A DNA stretch of 64,000 nucleotides, taken from Candidatus Babelota bacterium. Lineage in GTDB: Bacteria; Babelota; Babeliae; Babelales; Vermiphilaceae. The notes beneath the pieces were generated by a model. The model worked only from the letters and a program-made list of their open reading frames with translations, was not told where the DNA came from and made no database searches. Both the position numbers and the translations under genes were made by a program. Numbering within the stretch: position 1 is the stretch's first letter; each line of letters opens with the position of its first letter. Shown here piece by piece: positions 51,580-59,798 of the stretch. The stretch covers positions 1 to 64,000 of the forward strand of contig JAJCZB010000033.1 in NCBI GenBank assembly GCA_029262595.1, given 5' to 3'.

Positions 51580-54180
51580 TCAGAGGCCCCCATCCTTCCA
51601 TTTCCACACCAAGTCAAAAGCCTGTTTTGGCGAAAGGTCATCAAGAGAAAGGCGCTCTAACTCCATGTTCAACTGCCCTTTTTTCTGTAGTTCAGAGAGC
51701 TGGATCTTCAGCTGCGCATTATCCTGTATCAAGCGCTCATAGGTGCCCATAAGCTGAGCATCTCCAGAGGCTGCTGGCATAGATTCTTTTACCGTGAGCT
51801 GAGTTAAAAGCTCCTGAGATCGATCAATTACCTGCTGCGGTAGCTGCGCGAGCTTGGCGACTTCTACTCCAAAGCTGCCGTCCGCTACTCCCTGCATCAT
51901 CTTATAGAGAAACACAATTCCACGTTCCGTTTTTTTGCTCGCTGCATAAAAAGGAGCAATTCCCGGATACGCTGAGCTCAGCTGCGTAAGTTCATGATAG
52001 TGCGTAGCAAAAAGGCATCGCGCTTCCACTTTTTCATAGAGATATTCAATCACTGCTTGCGCAATCGCAAGCCCATCAAACGTACTCGTTCCGCGCCCCA
52101 CCTCATCAAGTATCACTAAACTGTTTTTCGTAGCCTGCGAGCAAATAGAAGCAGTCTCTTCCATCTCAACTAAAAACGTACTTTTGCCCGCTGCAAGATT
52201 ATCTCCCGCGCCAATACGCGTAAAGATACGATCGAGAATCGGCAGTTGTGCACGCGCCGCGGGAACAAAGCTTCCGCATTGCGCCATTACACTTATCAAA
52301 GCAACTTGCCGTAAATACGTAGACTTACCGCCCATGTTTGGCCCCGTAATAATCCACAATGATTGCGTATCAGTTAACTGCGTGTCATTCGGAATAAATC
52401 CCGTATCGCTCAGCGATTGTACAATCGGATGCTTGCCCTCTTGAATGATAATATCGCGCGTTCCATGAAACTCTGGCTTGGTATACCCATTGTTGTATGC
52501 GATTTTTGCAAGCCCGTGCAGCGCATCCAAATGAGCCAGTGCATGCGCAAGCTTTCGTAACTGTGTGCTTTGCTGGGCAACCGCTTGCTTAACCTGCGCA
52601 AACAGTTCTTTTTCGCGTTCAGCTATTTGTGCGTGCGCGCGCTCAATATCATATGCAAGCTGGGAAAGCTCTGGCGTAGTATACCGCTCTTTGCCAACCA
52701 ATGTCTGCCGGCGCTGATAGCGCTCAGGAACGAGCTGCTTATTTGCATTCGTTACTTCAATGTAATAGCCATGCACGCCATTGTATCGAATCTTTAGCGA
52801 ATTAATCGTTGTCTCTTTTTGCTCAGCCCGCTCAAGGGCTAATATCTTTTCATTGCTCGAGCTTACCAAGCTGCGCATGTAATCAAGCTCTTTATCAAAT
52901 CCATCTTTAATAATTTTATTTGAAGAAAGGTCGCTCACTACGGCATTGCACAAATAGGTATGCAGCCCATCAAATAATCCAATATGCTTTTCTATTACTT
53001 GAAGTAATGGCACATTCGCATGCTGAACTACATATGCTTTAATCGAAGGAAGTATCTGCAAGCAATTGCGCAGTGCAATGTAATCATGCAACTGGCCTCG
53101 AGACAATACAATTCTCCCAATCACTCGCTCAATATCACCAATCGGAGATAAAAGCTGCTGCATCATTTGCAACTGCATCACATCAGAAACAAACAAACTT
53201 AACACTTGCTGGCGCTGCTCAATCGCTTCTTTTTTAATTAACGGGCGCTGAATCCATTTTTTGATCATGCGCGAGCCCATTGGAGTCGCTGCGCCATCCA
53301 TCACTGCAAGTAATGTCGCGAGGCGTGCGCCATCATTGCTATTACGCGTCAGCTCTAAATTACGCTGCGTAGCTGCATCGAGAATGAGAAAGTCATCTGA
53401 TTTATATAAAAAAAGTTGGTTGAATTGTTCAAGCGCCTGATACTGCGTTTTTGAAAGGTATGCATAAAAATAAAAAAGCGCTAAGCGCAATGCATCATGA
53501 TCAGCGATTTGCTTTTGGCTACTTGCTGGAAATTTTTGCACCCACTCATCAAGAACTGGCCCCTGTTCTTCAATTTTCCCATCAACAAGGGTTGTAAAAT
53601 ATCCCTGCTTTTTAAAAAGAGGCGCAAATTGCTTTGCTGCTTTTATATTCGGGATAAGCAATTCATCGGGAAAAAAGCGAGCCAGTTCTGATTCTACGAT
53701 TCGCTCTGATCCTGCGGGAATAACCGTAGCCCATAATTGCCCGGTGAGTAATTCGCCAAAAACAAGCGCCCACTCATTCTCTCCCGGATACAATGCAAAT
53801 AGATACGAAGCAGATTTTTCATCAAGCAGTTGCGAATCGGTGAGAGTTCCTGGAGTCATCACCTGCGCAACATCTCGCTTTACTAATTTCCCCGGCGTAG
53901 CTTGCTCAAGCTGATCGCAAACAGCTACTTTAAATCCACCTTTAATGAGCTTATGCAAATAATGATCTTTTGCATGTAACGGCACGCCACACAAAGGAAT
54001 TGGTTCGCCATCATGTTTTCCACGTGACGTAAGTGCAATTCCTAAAAAGGCTGCTGCCGTCTTGGCATCATCAAAAAAAAGTTCGTAAAAATCTCCGACT
54101 TGAAAAAAAAGCAACGTATCAGGATACGCTGCTTTTATATCGAAAAATTGCTGCATTAAAGGAGTGATTTTTGATTGCAT
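51580..54180 (-). CDS. mutS: DNA mismatch repair protein MutS
   Basis: 866 aa from the ATG at 54180 (a TTG one codon earlier is possible). The mismatch-reading F-Y-E motif is at 31-33 (FFQVGDFYELFFDD). The connector, lever and clamp domains follow, then the ABC ATPase with Walker A GPNMGGKST (K619), the signature STFLVEMEE and Walker B LVILDEVGRGTS. Length and order match bacterial MutS1. mutL is not in the window. Confidence 0.97.
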   Translation of the reverse strand: MQSKITPLMQQFFDIKAAYPDTLLFFQVGDFYELFFDDAKTAAAFLGIALTSRGKHDGEPIPLCGVPLHAKDHYLHKLIKGGFKVAVCDQLEQATPGKLVKRDVAQVMTPGTLTDSQLLDEKSASYLFALYPGENEWALVFGELLTGQLWATVIPAGSERIVESELARFFPDELLIPNIKAAKQFAPLFKKQGYFTTLVDGKIEEQGPVLDEWVQKFPASSQKQIADHDALRLALFYFYAYLSKTQYQALEQFNQLFLYKSDDFLILDAATQRNLELTRNSNDGARLATLLAVMDGAATPMGSRMIKKWIQRPLIKKEAIEQRQQVLSLFVSDVMQLQMMQQLLSPIGDIERVIGRIVLSRGQLHDYIALRNCLQILPSIKAYVVQHANVPLLQVIEKHIGLFDGLHTYLCNAVVSDLSSNKIIKDGFDKELDYMRSLVSSSNEKILALERAEQKETTINSLKIRYNGVHGYYIEVTNANKQLVPERYQRRQTLVGKERYTTPELSQLAYDIERAHAQIAEREKELFAQVKQAVAQQSTQLRKLAHALAHLDALHGLAKIAYNNGYTKPEFHGTRDIIIQEGKHPIVQSLSDTGFIPNDTQLTDTQSLWIITGPNMGGKSTYLRQVALISVMAQCGSFVPAARAQLPILDRIFTRIGAGDNLAAGKSTFLVEMEETASICSQATKNSLVILDEVGRGTSTFDGLAIAQAVIEYLYEKVEARCLFATHYHELTQLSSAYPGIAPFYAASKKTERGIVFLYKMMQGVADGSFGVEVAKLAQLPQQVIDRSQELLTQLTVKESMPAASGDAQLMGTYERLIQDNAQLKIQLSELQKKGQLNMELERLSLDDLSPKQAFDLVWKWKDGGL

Positions 54181-54257
54181 CAAGGCGCTCGTCTTTGTTT
54201 ATTTTTGATAAAAACATACTACATTAAGATACTGTTTTTAATCAGGTAATACAAATA

Positions 54258-54290
54258 AAAAGGCCCCATGCAGTCGCACAGGGCTTCACT
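54258..54290 (-). terminator. Terminator after the MazG-like gene
   Basis: On the minus strand GCCCTGTGC pairs with GCATGGGGC (two wobble pairs, loop GACT), followed by CTTTTTATTT. It lies about 20 nt after the MazG-like stop. Confidence 0.75.
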
Positions 54291-54310
54291 TTTATGCACT
54301 CAATTAATTA

Positions 54311-54697
54311 CTATTTTGACGAATTTAATTTCGTATATTTTCCATACGCACCTTTTGCCACAGCAACAGGATATTTCTTGCTATTCTTTTCCATTTTTTT
54401 TACAAAACTACTACTCAAATCAATATCAGCAGCATTGGCAAAACTTAAGACGTACGCAAGCACATCAGAAAGCTCATCTGCAATCTCTTGCTTATTCGAT
54501 TGCGCAAGCTCTTGGGACTCTTCATTAGAAACAAATTGAAACTTCTCCATAAGCTCAGCAGCTTCAATTGCGATAGACATGCTCAAATTTTTTGGATTGT
54601 GATATTGTGCCCAATCCCGTTCAGCTACAAACTGCTGCATAATATCGCGCAGTTCTTGCACGGATGTTTTTGAATCGCGCTTATCTAAGGTATTCAT
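54311..54697 (-). CDS. MazG-like nucleotide pyrophosphohydrolase
   Basis: 128 aa of the all-alpha NTP pyrophosphatase type (DCTPP1/RS21-C6 group). WAQYHNPKNLSMSIAIEAAELME carries ExxE (E45, E48), and EIADELSDVLAY carries ExxD (E75, D78), the Mg ligands. It would remove non-canonical or excess dCTP-like nucleotides. SD AGGA. It shares strand with mutS and uvrA, though a terminator separates it from mutS. Confidence 0.85.
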   Translation of the reverse strand: MNTLDKRDSKTSVQELRDIMQQFVAERDWAQYHNPKNLSMSIAIEAAELMEKFQFVSNEESQELAQSNKQEIADELSDVLAYVLSFANAADIDLSSSFVKKMEKNSKKYPVAVAKGAYGKYTKLNSSK

Positions 54698-54717
54698 AAG
54701 AAGTCCTAATATTACGA

Positions 54718-55155
54718 TTAATTTGGATGCTGATTACGGAGATGCCTGGAAAGATTACTTATATAATCTGTTGCAAAAGAACATCCCGGATGAGTGCATG
54801 CGTAACTATTCGAATGACTATCTTTCATGTGCCTATCTAGCTCAGACGCTGTCCCTTTAAAGATACATCTGCGCCGAGAGCACGTGTGAGTATCAACATC
54901 CGATGCGGAATGCTGAGGGCATGATCCTGAGTGATTAAGTCCTTCGCCACAGCTATCATTCGCACACATATATATCCTCTGCGAGTTAGCTGCAAGTCCT
55001 TTTTTCGCCTCTTGGACCCACGCATGATCGGGCCCTAAGGCGACCTCCATAGCATCCACATACCTCTTCAAATCCCATGTATCACCCGATTCGGAAGCTG
55101 CTGCATAAGACGCAAGCGACATGCTCAGCGCACAGATCATTACAATATATTTCAT
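54718..55155 (-). CDS. Secreted C2H2 zinc-finger protein
   Basis: 145 aa. A signal peptide (MKYIVMICALSMSLASYAAA) is followed by a short helical part and two clear C2H2 fingers. Finger 2 is C92-x4-C97-x11-H109-x4-H114; finger 3 is C120-x4-C125-x12-H138-x4-H143. Before them a degenerate first finger (C64, C69, then C79 and H82) can be seen. The Leu at the core position of each helix (SELDRH, SNLSRH) is kept. Such fingers are eukaryotic in style and rare in bacteria, and their export is unusual. A host-nucleus effector is the attractive inference. SD GGTGG. Confidence 0.8.
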   Translation of the reverse strand: MKYIVMICALSMSLASYAAASESGDTWDLKRYVDAMEVALGPDHAWVQEAKKGLAANSQRIYMCANDSCGEGLNHSGSCPQHSASDVDTHTCSRRRCIFKGTASELDRHMKDSHSNSYACTHPGCSFATDYISNLSRHLRNQHPN

Positions 55156-55188
55156 ATCAAATAACCACCATTTAATATTTTACATCAT

Positions 55189-57777
55189 TTATTTTAAATA
55201 ATTTCCGGTATGACTCATTTTTACTTGCGCAACTTCTTTGGGAGTTCCTGTTGCTAAAAGCGTGCCACCTTGATCGCCGCCTTCGGGCCCAAGATCAATC
55301 AAGTAATCAACCGTTTTGAGGACATCAAGATTGTGTTCAATCACAATCATAGAGTTGCCCTTATCAACGAGCCGATTTAAAACGAGTAATAATTTTTCAA
55401 TGTCACTATTGTGCAGTCCCGTTGTTGGTTCGTCAAGGATATAAAGTGTGTCATTACCGCGCTTTGCGAGCTCATCAACCAATTTAATTCGTTGTGCTTC
55501 ACCGCCAGAAAGCGTCGTTGATGGTTGGCCCAGCTTAAGGTAATCAAGCCCTACTTGGCACAATAAATCTAATCGTTTTGCAATGCGTTTATGCGCGGAG
55601 AAAAATTCTGCCGCTTCAAAAGCAGTCATATCAAGTACATCTGCAATGGTTTTTTCTTTGTATGTAATCTCGAGCGTCTCGCGATTATATCGCTTGCCTT
55701 TGCATACTTTGCAGAGCATCGTAACCGCTGGCAAAAAGTGCATCTCAACCGTTACCGACCCATCACCCTTACACTCAAAGCAACGTCCATCTGATACGTT
55801 AAAGCTGAATCGCCCTACCGCGTATCCACGCGCATTACTTTCTGGAAGGGATGCAAACAGTTTTCTAATTTCATCAAACACGCTTAAATACGTTGCGGGA
55901 TTTGAACGCGGCGTTCTTCCAATTGGGCTTTGATCAATGACGACCATACTCTCAATTGAGTCTGCTCCTATTAAATCTGAAACATCACCCGTTCGCCCTG
56001 AGCTTGTCGAAGGGTTTTTCCTTTTTTTGCCCAATAATTCACGTTCTAATGCAGGAACTAATTCTTGCATGATGAGCGTACTTTTGCCCGAGCCAGACAC
56101 TCCGGAGATACCACAAAACACTCCAAGTGGAAACGCAACCGTAAGATCTTTCAGATTATTTTTATCAGCATGCGAAAGCGTCATCGTACCACTTGGCGTC
56201 CGTACTTTTTTCGGCGCAACGATTGCACGCTTACCACTCAAATAAGCACCCGTCAAAGAATTACTATTTTGGGCAAGCTCTTTTGGCGAGCCTACAGCCG
56301 TGATCATACCGCCGTGCACGCCGGCAGCCGGTCCCATATCAATCAAGTAATCTGACTGCTGCATTGTATCCATATCATGCTCAACCACCACAACAGTATT
56401 TCCCTGATCGCGCAGATGTTTGAGCGTTTCGATCAAGCGATCATTATCTCGCTGATGCAAACCAATACTTGGCTCATCAAGAATATAAAGCACACCACTC
56501 AATGCGGATCCAATTTGCGTAGCCAATCGAATACGCTGGCCTTCACCGCCCGAAAGCGTACGAGCCGAGCGATTCAACGTTAAATACGAAAGGCCTACAT
56601 TATTTAAAAAAAGAATACGATTTTTAATTTCTGAAACAAGCGATTTTGAAACTTCATGCTGCGTTTGCCCAAGTTCTAAATCATCAAAAAATCTGCGTAA
56701 CTGCTTAATTGATTTTGCACACAAATCAAAAATATTTTCACCACCAATACGAACAGCTCGCGCATGCTTATTTAAACGCTTACCGTTACACTCTGAGCAG
56801 GTATGCTCTTTTGCATACTTCGGCCCAAAAAAATCTGGATATTTTTCTTTCCACGCATCTTTTGATCCTTGCGCCCACGGCCACTCATGAATCGTTCCCA
56901 AACCATGACATTTTTTACACGCACCAATAGGCGAGTTAAACGAAAAGAAACGGGGCTCAAGCTCCGGCATTGACTCATTGCACTTCACGCACATGCGATG
57001 AGATGAATAATGGCGCGACTCTGATCCAGCAATTACTTTGCACGTCCCGGCGCCATACGTAAGCGCACGCTCAACCGCTTCCTGCAAGCGAGCTGATTCT
57101 GATTTTCGTACATCTAAAGCATCTATTAATAAATCGATTGTGTGCTTATATGTTTTCTTCAGTTTCAGCTGCTTAATATCATCTTCTGACTTAAATTTAT
57201 AGCTTGTGCCATCAATGGAAAAACGGTAAAACCCTGCATGAAACAGCTTGGTTAACTCAGTAACGAATTCACCTTTTTTTTGATTGGCAATCGGAGCAGC
57301 GATCGTAATGAGATTGCCATTGTATTCAGACAAAAGCATCTGCGTAATCGCGTCTGGAGATTGCGCTTCAATCGGTATGTTGCAATTTGGGCAAAACGGC
57401 GTACCGATTCTCGCATAGAGCACGCGCAAATAATCATAAATTTCGGTAATAGTGCCAACGGTAGAGCGCGGATTTGAACCAACCGTTTTTTGTTCAATTG
57501 CAATCGACGGGCACAACCCCTCGATGCGATCAACGGCCGGTTTTTTTGCAATGCCTAAAAATTGCCGCGCATAAGAAGAAAGCGATTCCATATAGCGCCG
57601 TTTACCTTCAGTAAAAAGAATGTCGAGCGCAAGAGAACTTTTTCCCGATCCGGATGGGCCAGTAATCACTGTTAATGTATCTTTCGGAATCGCAACATCT
57701 ATATTTTTAAGATTATGCTCCCGAGCACCCTTAACAGAGATCCAATTAGTTTTTTTAGCTGCCGTGTATTTAGTCAT
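55189..57777 (-). CDS. uvrA: UvrABC excinuclease subunit A
   Basis: 862 aa from the ATG at 57777, because the promoter at 57821-57849 puts the transcript start only a few nt before the ATG at 57810. It is a DNA-damage sensor with two ABC modules: Walker A GPSGSGKSS and GVSGSGKST, signatures LSGGEGQR and LSGGEAQR, and zinc modules CPNC...CVKC and CFEC...CKVC. In the second half an in-frame insertion (NPSTSSGRTG) is encoded by a dispersed repeat (55988-56016). Confidence 0.96.
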   Translation of the reverse strand: MTKYTAAKKTNWISVKGAREHNLKNIDVAIPKDTLTVITGPSGSGKSSLALDILFTEGKRRYMESLSSYARQFLGIAKKPAVDRIEGLCPSIAIEQKTVGSNPRSTVGTITEIYDYLRVLYARIGTPFCPNCNIPIEAQSPDAITQMLLSEYNGNLITIAAPIANQKKGEFVTELTKLFHAGFYRFSIDGTSYKFKSEDDIKQLKLKKTYKHTIDLLIDALDVRKSESARLQEAVERALTYGAGTCKVIAGSESRHYSSHRMCVKCNESMPELEPRFFSFNSPIGACKKCHGLGTIHEWPWAQGSKDAWKEKYPDFFGPKYAKEHTCSECNGKRLNKHARAVRIGGENIFDLCAKSIKQLRRFFDDLELGQTQHEVSKSLVSEIKNRILFLNNVGLSYLTLNRSARTLSGGEGQRIRLATQIGSALSGVLYILDEPSIGLHQRDNDRLIETLKHLRDQGNTVVVVEHDMDTMQQSDYLIDMGPAAGVHGGMITAVGSPKELAQNSNSLTGAYLSGKRAIVAPKKVRTPSGTMTLSHADKNNLKDLTVAFPLGVFCGISGVSGSGKSTLIMQELVPALERELLGKKRKNPSTSSGRTGDVSDLIGADSIESMVVIDQSPIGRTPRSNPATYLSVFDEIRKLFASLPESNARGYAVGRFSFNVSDGRCFECKGDGSVTVEMHFLPAVTMLCKVCKGKRYNRETLEITYKEKTIADVLDMTAFEAAEFFSAHKRIAKRLDLLCQVGLDYLKLGQPSTTLSGGEAQRIKLVDELAKRGNDTLYILDEPTTGLHNSDIEKLLLVLNRLVDKGNSMIVIEHNLDVLKTVDYLIDLGPEGGDQGGTLLATGTPKEVAQVKMSHTGNYLK
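55988..56016. repeat. Dispersed repeat inserted in frame in uvrA
   Basis: CCCGTTCGCCCTGAGCTTGTCGAAGGGTT. The same 25-base core occurs twice more at 60623-60647 and 60674-60698. It is a type of short repeat I remember seeing in many unrelated bacterial genomes, readable as STSSGRTG, RPELVEG or FDKLRTNG peptides. Confidence 0.8.
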
Positions 57778-57820
57778 AGGTATCTCATGAAATGTGTTTA
57801 AATTCTCCATTTATAGCTTG

Positions 57821-57849
57821 ATTATAGCACAGAGTGAGGGTATTGGCAA
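57821..57849 (-). promoter_or_regulatory. Sigma-70-like promoter of uvrA
   Basis: Minus strand: TTGCCA (57849-57844), 17 nt spacer, TATAAT (57826-57821). A perfect -10 with ideal spacing. No SOS (LexA) box of the CTGT-N8-ACAG type is visible nearby. Confidence 0.7.
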
Positions 57850-57902
57850 AAATGAAGGCTCTATTTTCACAGGATATTAACCGTTAAATTCGGGAGAAAA
57901 CG

Positions 57903-57930
57903 TTGCATTTTCCCCTGAAGCACGTATACT
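57903..57930 (+). promoter_or_regulatory. Promoter of the tRNA-His gene
   Basis: TTGCAT at 57903-57908, 16 nt spacer, TATACT at 57925-57930; start predicted near 57937, 15 nt before the tRNA. It could also read through the tRNA-Pro gene 100 nt further on. Confidence 0.55.
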
Positions 57931-57951
57931 TTTGCCATGTATTCCTTACAT

Positions 57952-58028
57952 GGTGGGCGTAGCTCAGTTGGTAGAGCACCAGGTTGTGGTTCTGGGGGTC
58001 GAGGGTTCAATCCCCTCCGCTCACCCCA
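57952..58028 (+). tRNA. tRNA-His (GTG)
   Basis: 77 nt from the extra G(-1) that opposes discriminator C73 to the encoded CCA. Acceptor GTGGGCG/CGCTCAC (one G-U). The anticodon arm CCAGG-TTGTGGT-TCTGG gives GTG. The T arm carries GGTTCAATCC. The G(-1)-C73 pair is the identity element of bacterial tRNA-His. Confidence 0.97.
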
Positions 58029-58128
58029 TTTTCTTCTATTTTCCTTGAAAAAGAGATAAAGAAAAGCTTGCGCATAGGCGCAAAAAGGACTACATTACTA
58101 CTATCAATTTCTTTGCAATTGCACGTGT

Positions 58129-58204
58129 CGGGATGTGGCGCAATTGGTAGCGCACTCGCTTTGGGAGCGAGGGGTTGCCAGTTCGAGTCTGGCCATCCCG
58201 ACCA
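58129..58204 (+). tRNA. tRNA-Pro (TGG)
   Basis: 76 nt including encoded CCA. Acceptor CGGGATG/CATCCCG. The anticodon arm CTCGC-TTTGGGA-GCGAG gives TGG, reading CCN codons. The T arm contains AGTTCGAGTCT. The D arm (GGCGCAATTGGTAGCGC) is typical of tRNA-Pro. Confidence 0.97.
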
Positions 58205-58253
58205 TTTTTTTGCCCTTTTTCCCCAATTTACCCCTCAAAACCCTTTATTTCAG

Positions 58254-58271
58254 CCCTTCGACTATGCTAGG
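58254..58271. repeat. Possible degenerate copy of the dispersed repeat
   Basis: CCCTTCGACTATGCTAGG shares its left half and spacing with CCTTCGACAAGCTCAGG of the repeat in uvrA and upstream of rodA. It may be a decayed copy. Weak. Confidence 0.3.
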
Positions 58272-58298
58272 ATTACTTATGAAAAGTAGGTATTTCTT

Positions 58299-58470
58299 AT
58301 GGAGAACGGTATAAAAAATCGCTAATACATACACTGCTGACTCTCCATCTCTTCTGGAAGGCGATGAAAGCAATTTAACTCCTCCTTCTGGTGATCCGGA
58401 AGTATGGTATTTGTGCGATGATGACGCCTGTGACTTTGCAACGAAAACTATGCAACAACTTACGCAATAA
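58299..58470 (+). pseudogene. Small acidic protein gene with a homopolymer frameshift
   Basis: The ATG at 58299 (AGG upstream) opens MENGIK and then hits a stop. If the A6 run at 58313-58318 is read one base shorter, the frame continues for 56 codons to TAA at 58468-58470. The last part, DPEVWYLCDDDACDFATKTMQQLTQ in essence, looks like a real, acidic, Cys-containing protein. A strong terminator (58493-58526) follows. It could be a decaying gene, a sequencing error in a homopolymer, or programmed slippage at the A-run. Confidence 0.4.
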
Positions 58471-58492
58471 AAAAATACACCCCTATTTTCTT

Positions 58493-58526
58493 AGGCCATC
58501 TGTTTGAAACAGGTGGCCTATTTTTG
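58493..58526 (+). terminator. Terminator after the small broken gene
   Basis: AGGCCATCTGTTT pairs with AAACAGGTGGCCT (one G-U), followed by ATTTTTG. A strong stem with a T-run, it supports that the region upstream is transcribed. Confidence 0.85.
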
Positions 58527-58577
58527 TTTGCAAAAAAACCATTACTTTCATAAATAATCTTCTTTTTGAAAAAAAAA

Positions 58578-58606
58578 TTGACCTGGCGAATCTGACATAG
58601 TAGTAT
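58578..58606 (+). promoter_or_regulatory. Promoter of the 90 aa membrane protein gene
   Basis: TTGACC at 58578-58583, 17 nt spacer, TAGTAT at 58601-58606, about 40 nt before the ATG at 58648. Confidence 0.5.
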
Positions 58607-58647
58607 CACTATCAAATTGAAAGTTAGAGAGTAGAGGGAGAGAAAAA

Positions 58648-58920
58648 ATGAAATTAAACGGACACAAATTAGGACTCGTTGGTGCTGCTACCAGCGCGAT
58701 TATTTTTACCGCTTGTTCAATTTTCATGCATCTCTGGCCAGCACAAGCAATAAACATGAGCGCGGCATTATTTCATTTGAGTAGCTTCGGGCCACTCACT
58801 GAATTTTTTGAACTGAACGCGCAACTATTTGTAAGCGGTTTAGTGCAAACAGCTGTTTATTCATACATCTATATTTACCTCTTTGTATGTATTTACGACC
58901 ATATGAATAAAAAGCGTTAA
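58648..58920 (+). CDS. Two-helix membrane protein, DUF5676-like
   Basis: 90 aa with two hydrophobic helices (LGLVGAATSAIIFTACSIFM, and FVSGLVQTAVYSYIYIYLFVC) joined by a short loop, and a basic end (NKKR). The pattern MKLNGHKLGL and the C-terminal aromatic helix resemble the DUF5676 family of small membrane proteins. That match is from memory and only tentative. SD AGGGAGAG. Own promoter at 58578. Confidence 0.6.
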   Translation: MKLNGHKLGLVGAATSAIIFTACSIFMHLWPAQAINMSAALFHLSSFGPLTEFFELNAQLFVSGLVQTAVYSYIYIYLFVCIYDHMNKKR

Positions 58921-58973
58921 TTGAGGCTTCTTCATACCTCCTATTTTTTGTGCGGCGAAACGAAGGCTAAACT

Positions 58974-59798
58974 ATGTTCTCCATCCGAAAATCTTCGGGC
59001 GAAAAACAGCGGTTTGATCTTCATAAGTTTCGCCGCTCATTATTAAACGCGGGCGCACCCGAAAAAAACATTGCTACCATCATACGCCGTATCAAAAAAG
59101 ATAAACCAACAAGCACTCGCCTCATTCACGAAATTGTTACTGAAGTACTTCAAAAAGAAAATCCTGCCGTTGCTGATCGATACAATCTCAAACGAGGGCT
59201 CATGGAGCTTGGCCCCGATGGCTACCCCTTTGAACAGTTCGTTGCGCAGCTTTTTTCCAAGCTTGGCTATACCACCAAAACTAATCGTGTTATTCCCGGT
59301 ATGTGCGTTGACCACGAAGTAGACGTCATCGCACACAAGAAAAACCATCACTATATGATGGAATGTAAATTTCATAATCGCCGCGGCATGAAATCAGATG
59401 TTAAGGTTACGCTCTACGTACAAGCTCGCTTTGAAGATATTCGTGATCAATGGAAACAAAAAGAAAATTCTGAGCATACCGTTCATCAAGCATGGATCGT
59501 TACTAACACGCAATTTACTTCTGAAGCAATTAAGTATGCACTCTGCAAAAATATAAAACTACTCGGATGGGGATATCCCGCGCACGCAAGCCTCGCAGAT
59601 CTCATTCAAAAGCATTCCCTCTATCCGATCACTACACTCACATCCCTTTCAAAATACCAAAAGCGCACCTTTATTAAAAATGGACTCGTGCTCTGTAAAG
59701 ACGCAAAAGATCATAAAAAAACACTCGAAAAACTTGGTCTCAAGCCGAACGAAATTAAAAAGATAATTGCGCAGGCGCAAGCAGTGTGCAAATTATAG
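58974..59798 (+). CDS. ATP-cone plus Mrr-like nuclease
   Basis: 274 aa. The N-terminal ATP-cone (about 3-80, as in NrdR and ribonucleotide reductases) starts SIRKSSGEKQRFDLHKFRRSL. It is followed by a PD-(D/E)xK nuclease domain of the Mrr_cat type: FEQFVAQLF (E87), HEVDVIA (D117) and MECK (E130, K132). A C-terminal basic helical part has a LEKLGLKPNEIKKI helix-hairpin-like turn. The combination suggests a nucleotide-gated DNA nuclease, perhaps in defence or damage response; the role is unproven. There is no partner methyltransferase. Confidence 0.82.
   Translation: MFSIRKSSGEKQRFDLHKFRRSLLNAGAPEKNIATIIRRIKKDKPTSTRLIHEIVTEVLQKENPAVADRYNLKRGLMELGPDGYPFEQFVAQLFSKLGYTTKTNRVIPGMCVDHEVDVIAHKKNHHYMMECKFHNRRGMKSDVKVTLYVQARFEDIRDQWKQKENSEHTVHQAWIVTNTQFTSEAIKYALCKNIKLLGWGYPAHASLADLIQKHSLYPITTLTSLSKYQKRTFIKNGLVLCKDAKDHKKTLEKLGLKPNEIKKIIAQAQAVCKL

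Noticed and set aside
58299-58920. Toxin-antitoxin pair formed by the broken small gene and the 90 aa membrane protein
   Set aside because: A terminator and a separate promoter lie between them and neither resembles a known toxin or antitoxin.
58974-59798. Type IV or type II restriction system
   Set aside because: Only a nuclease with an ATP-cone is present; no methyltransferase or specificity subunit lies nearby.
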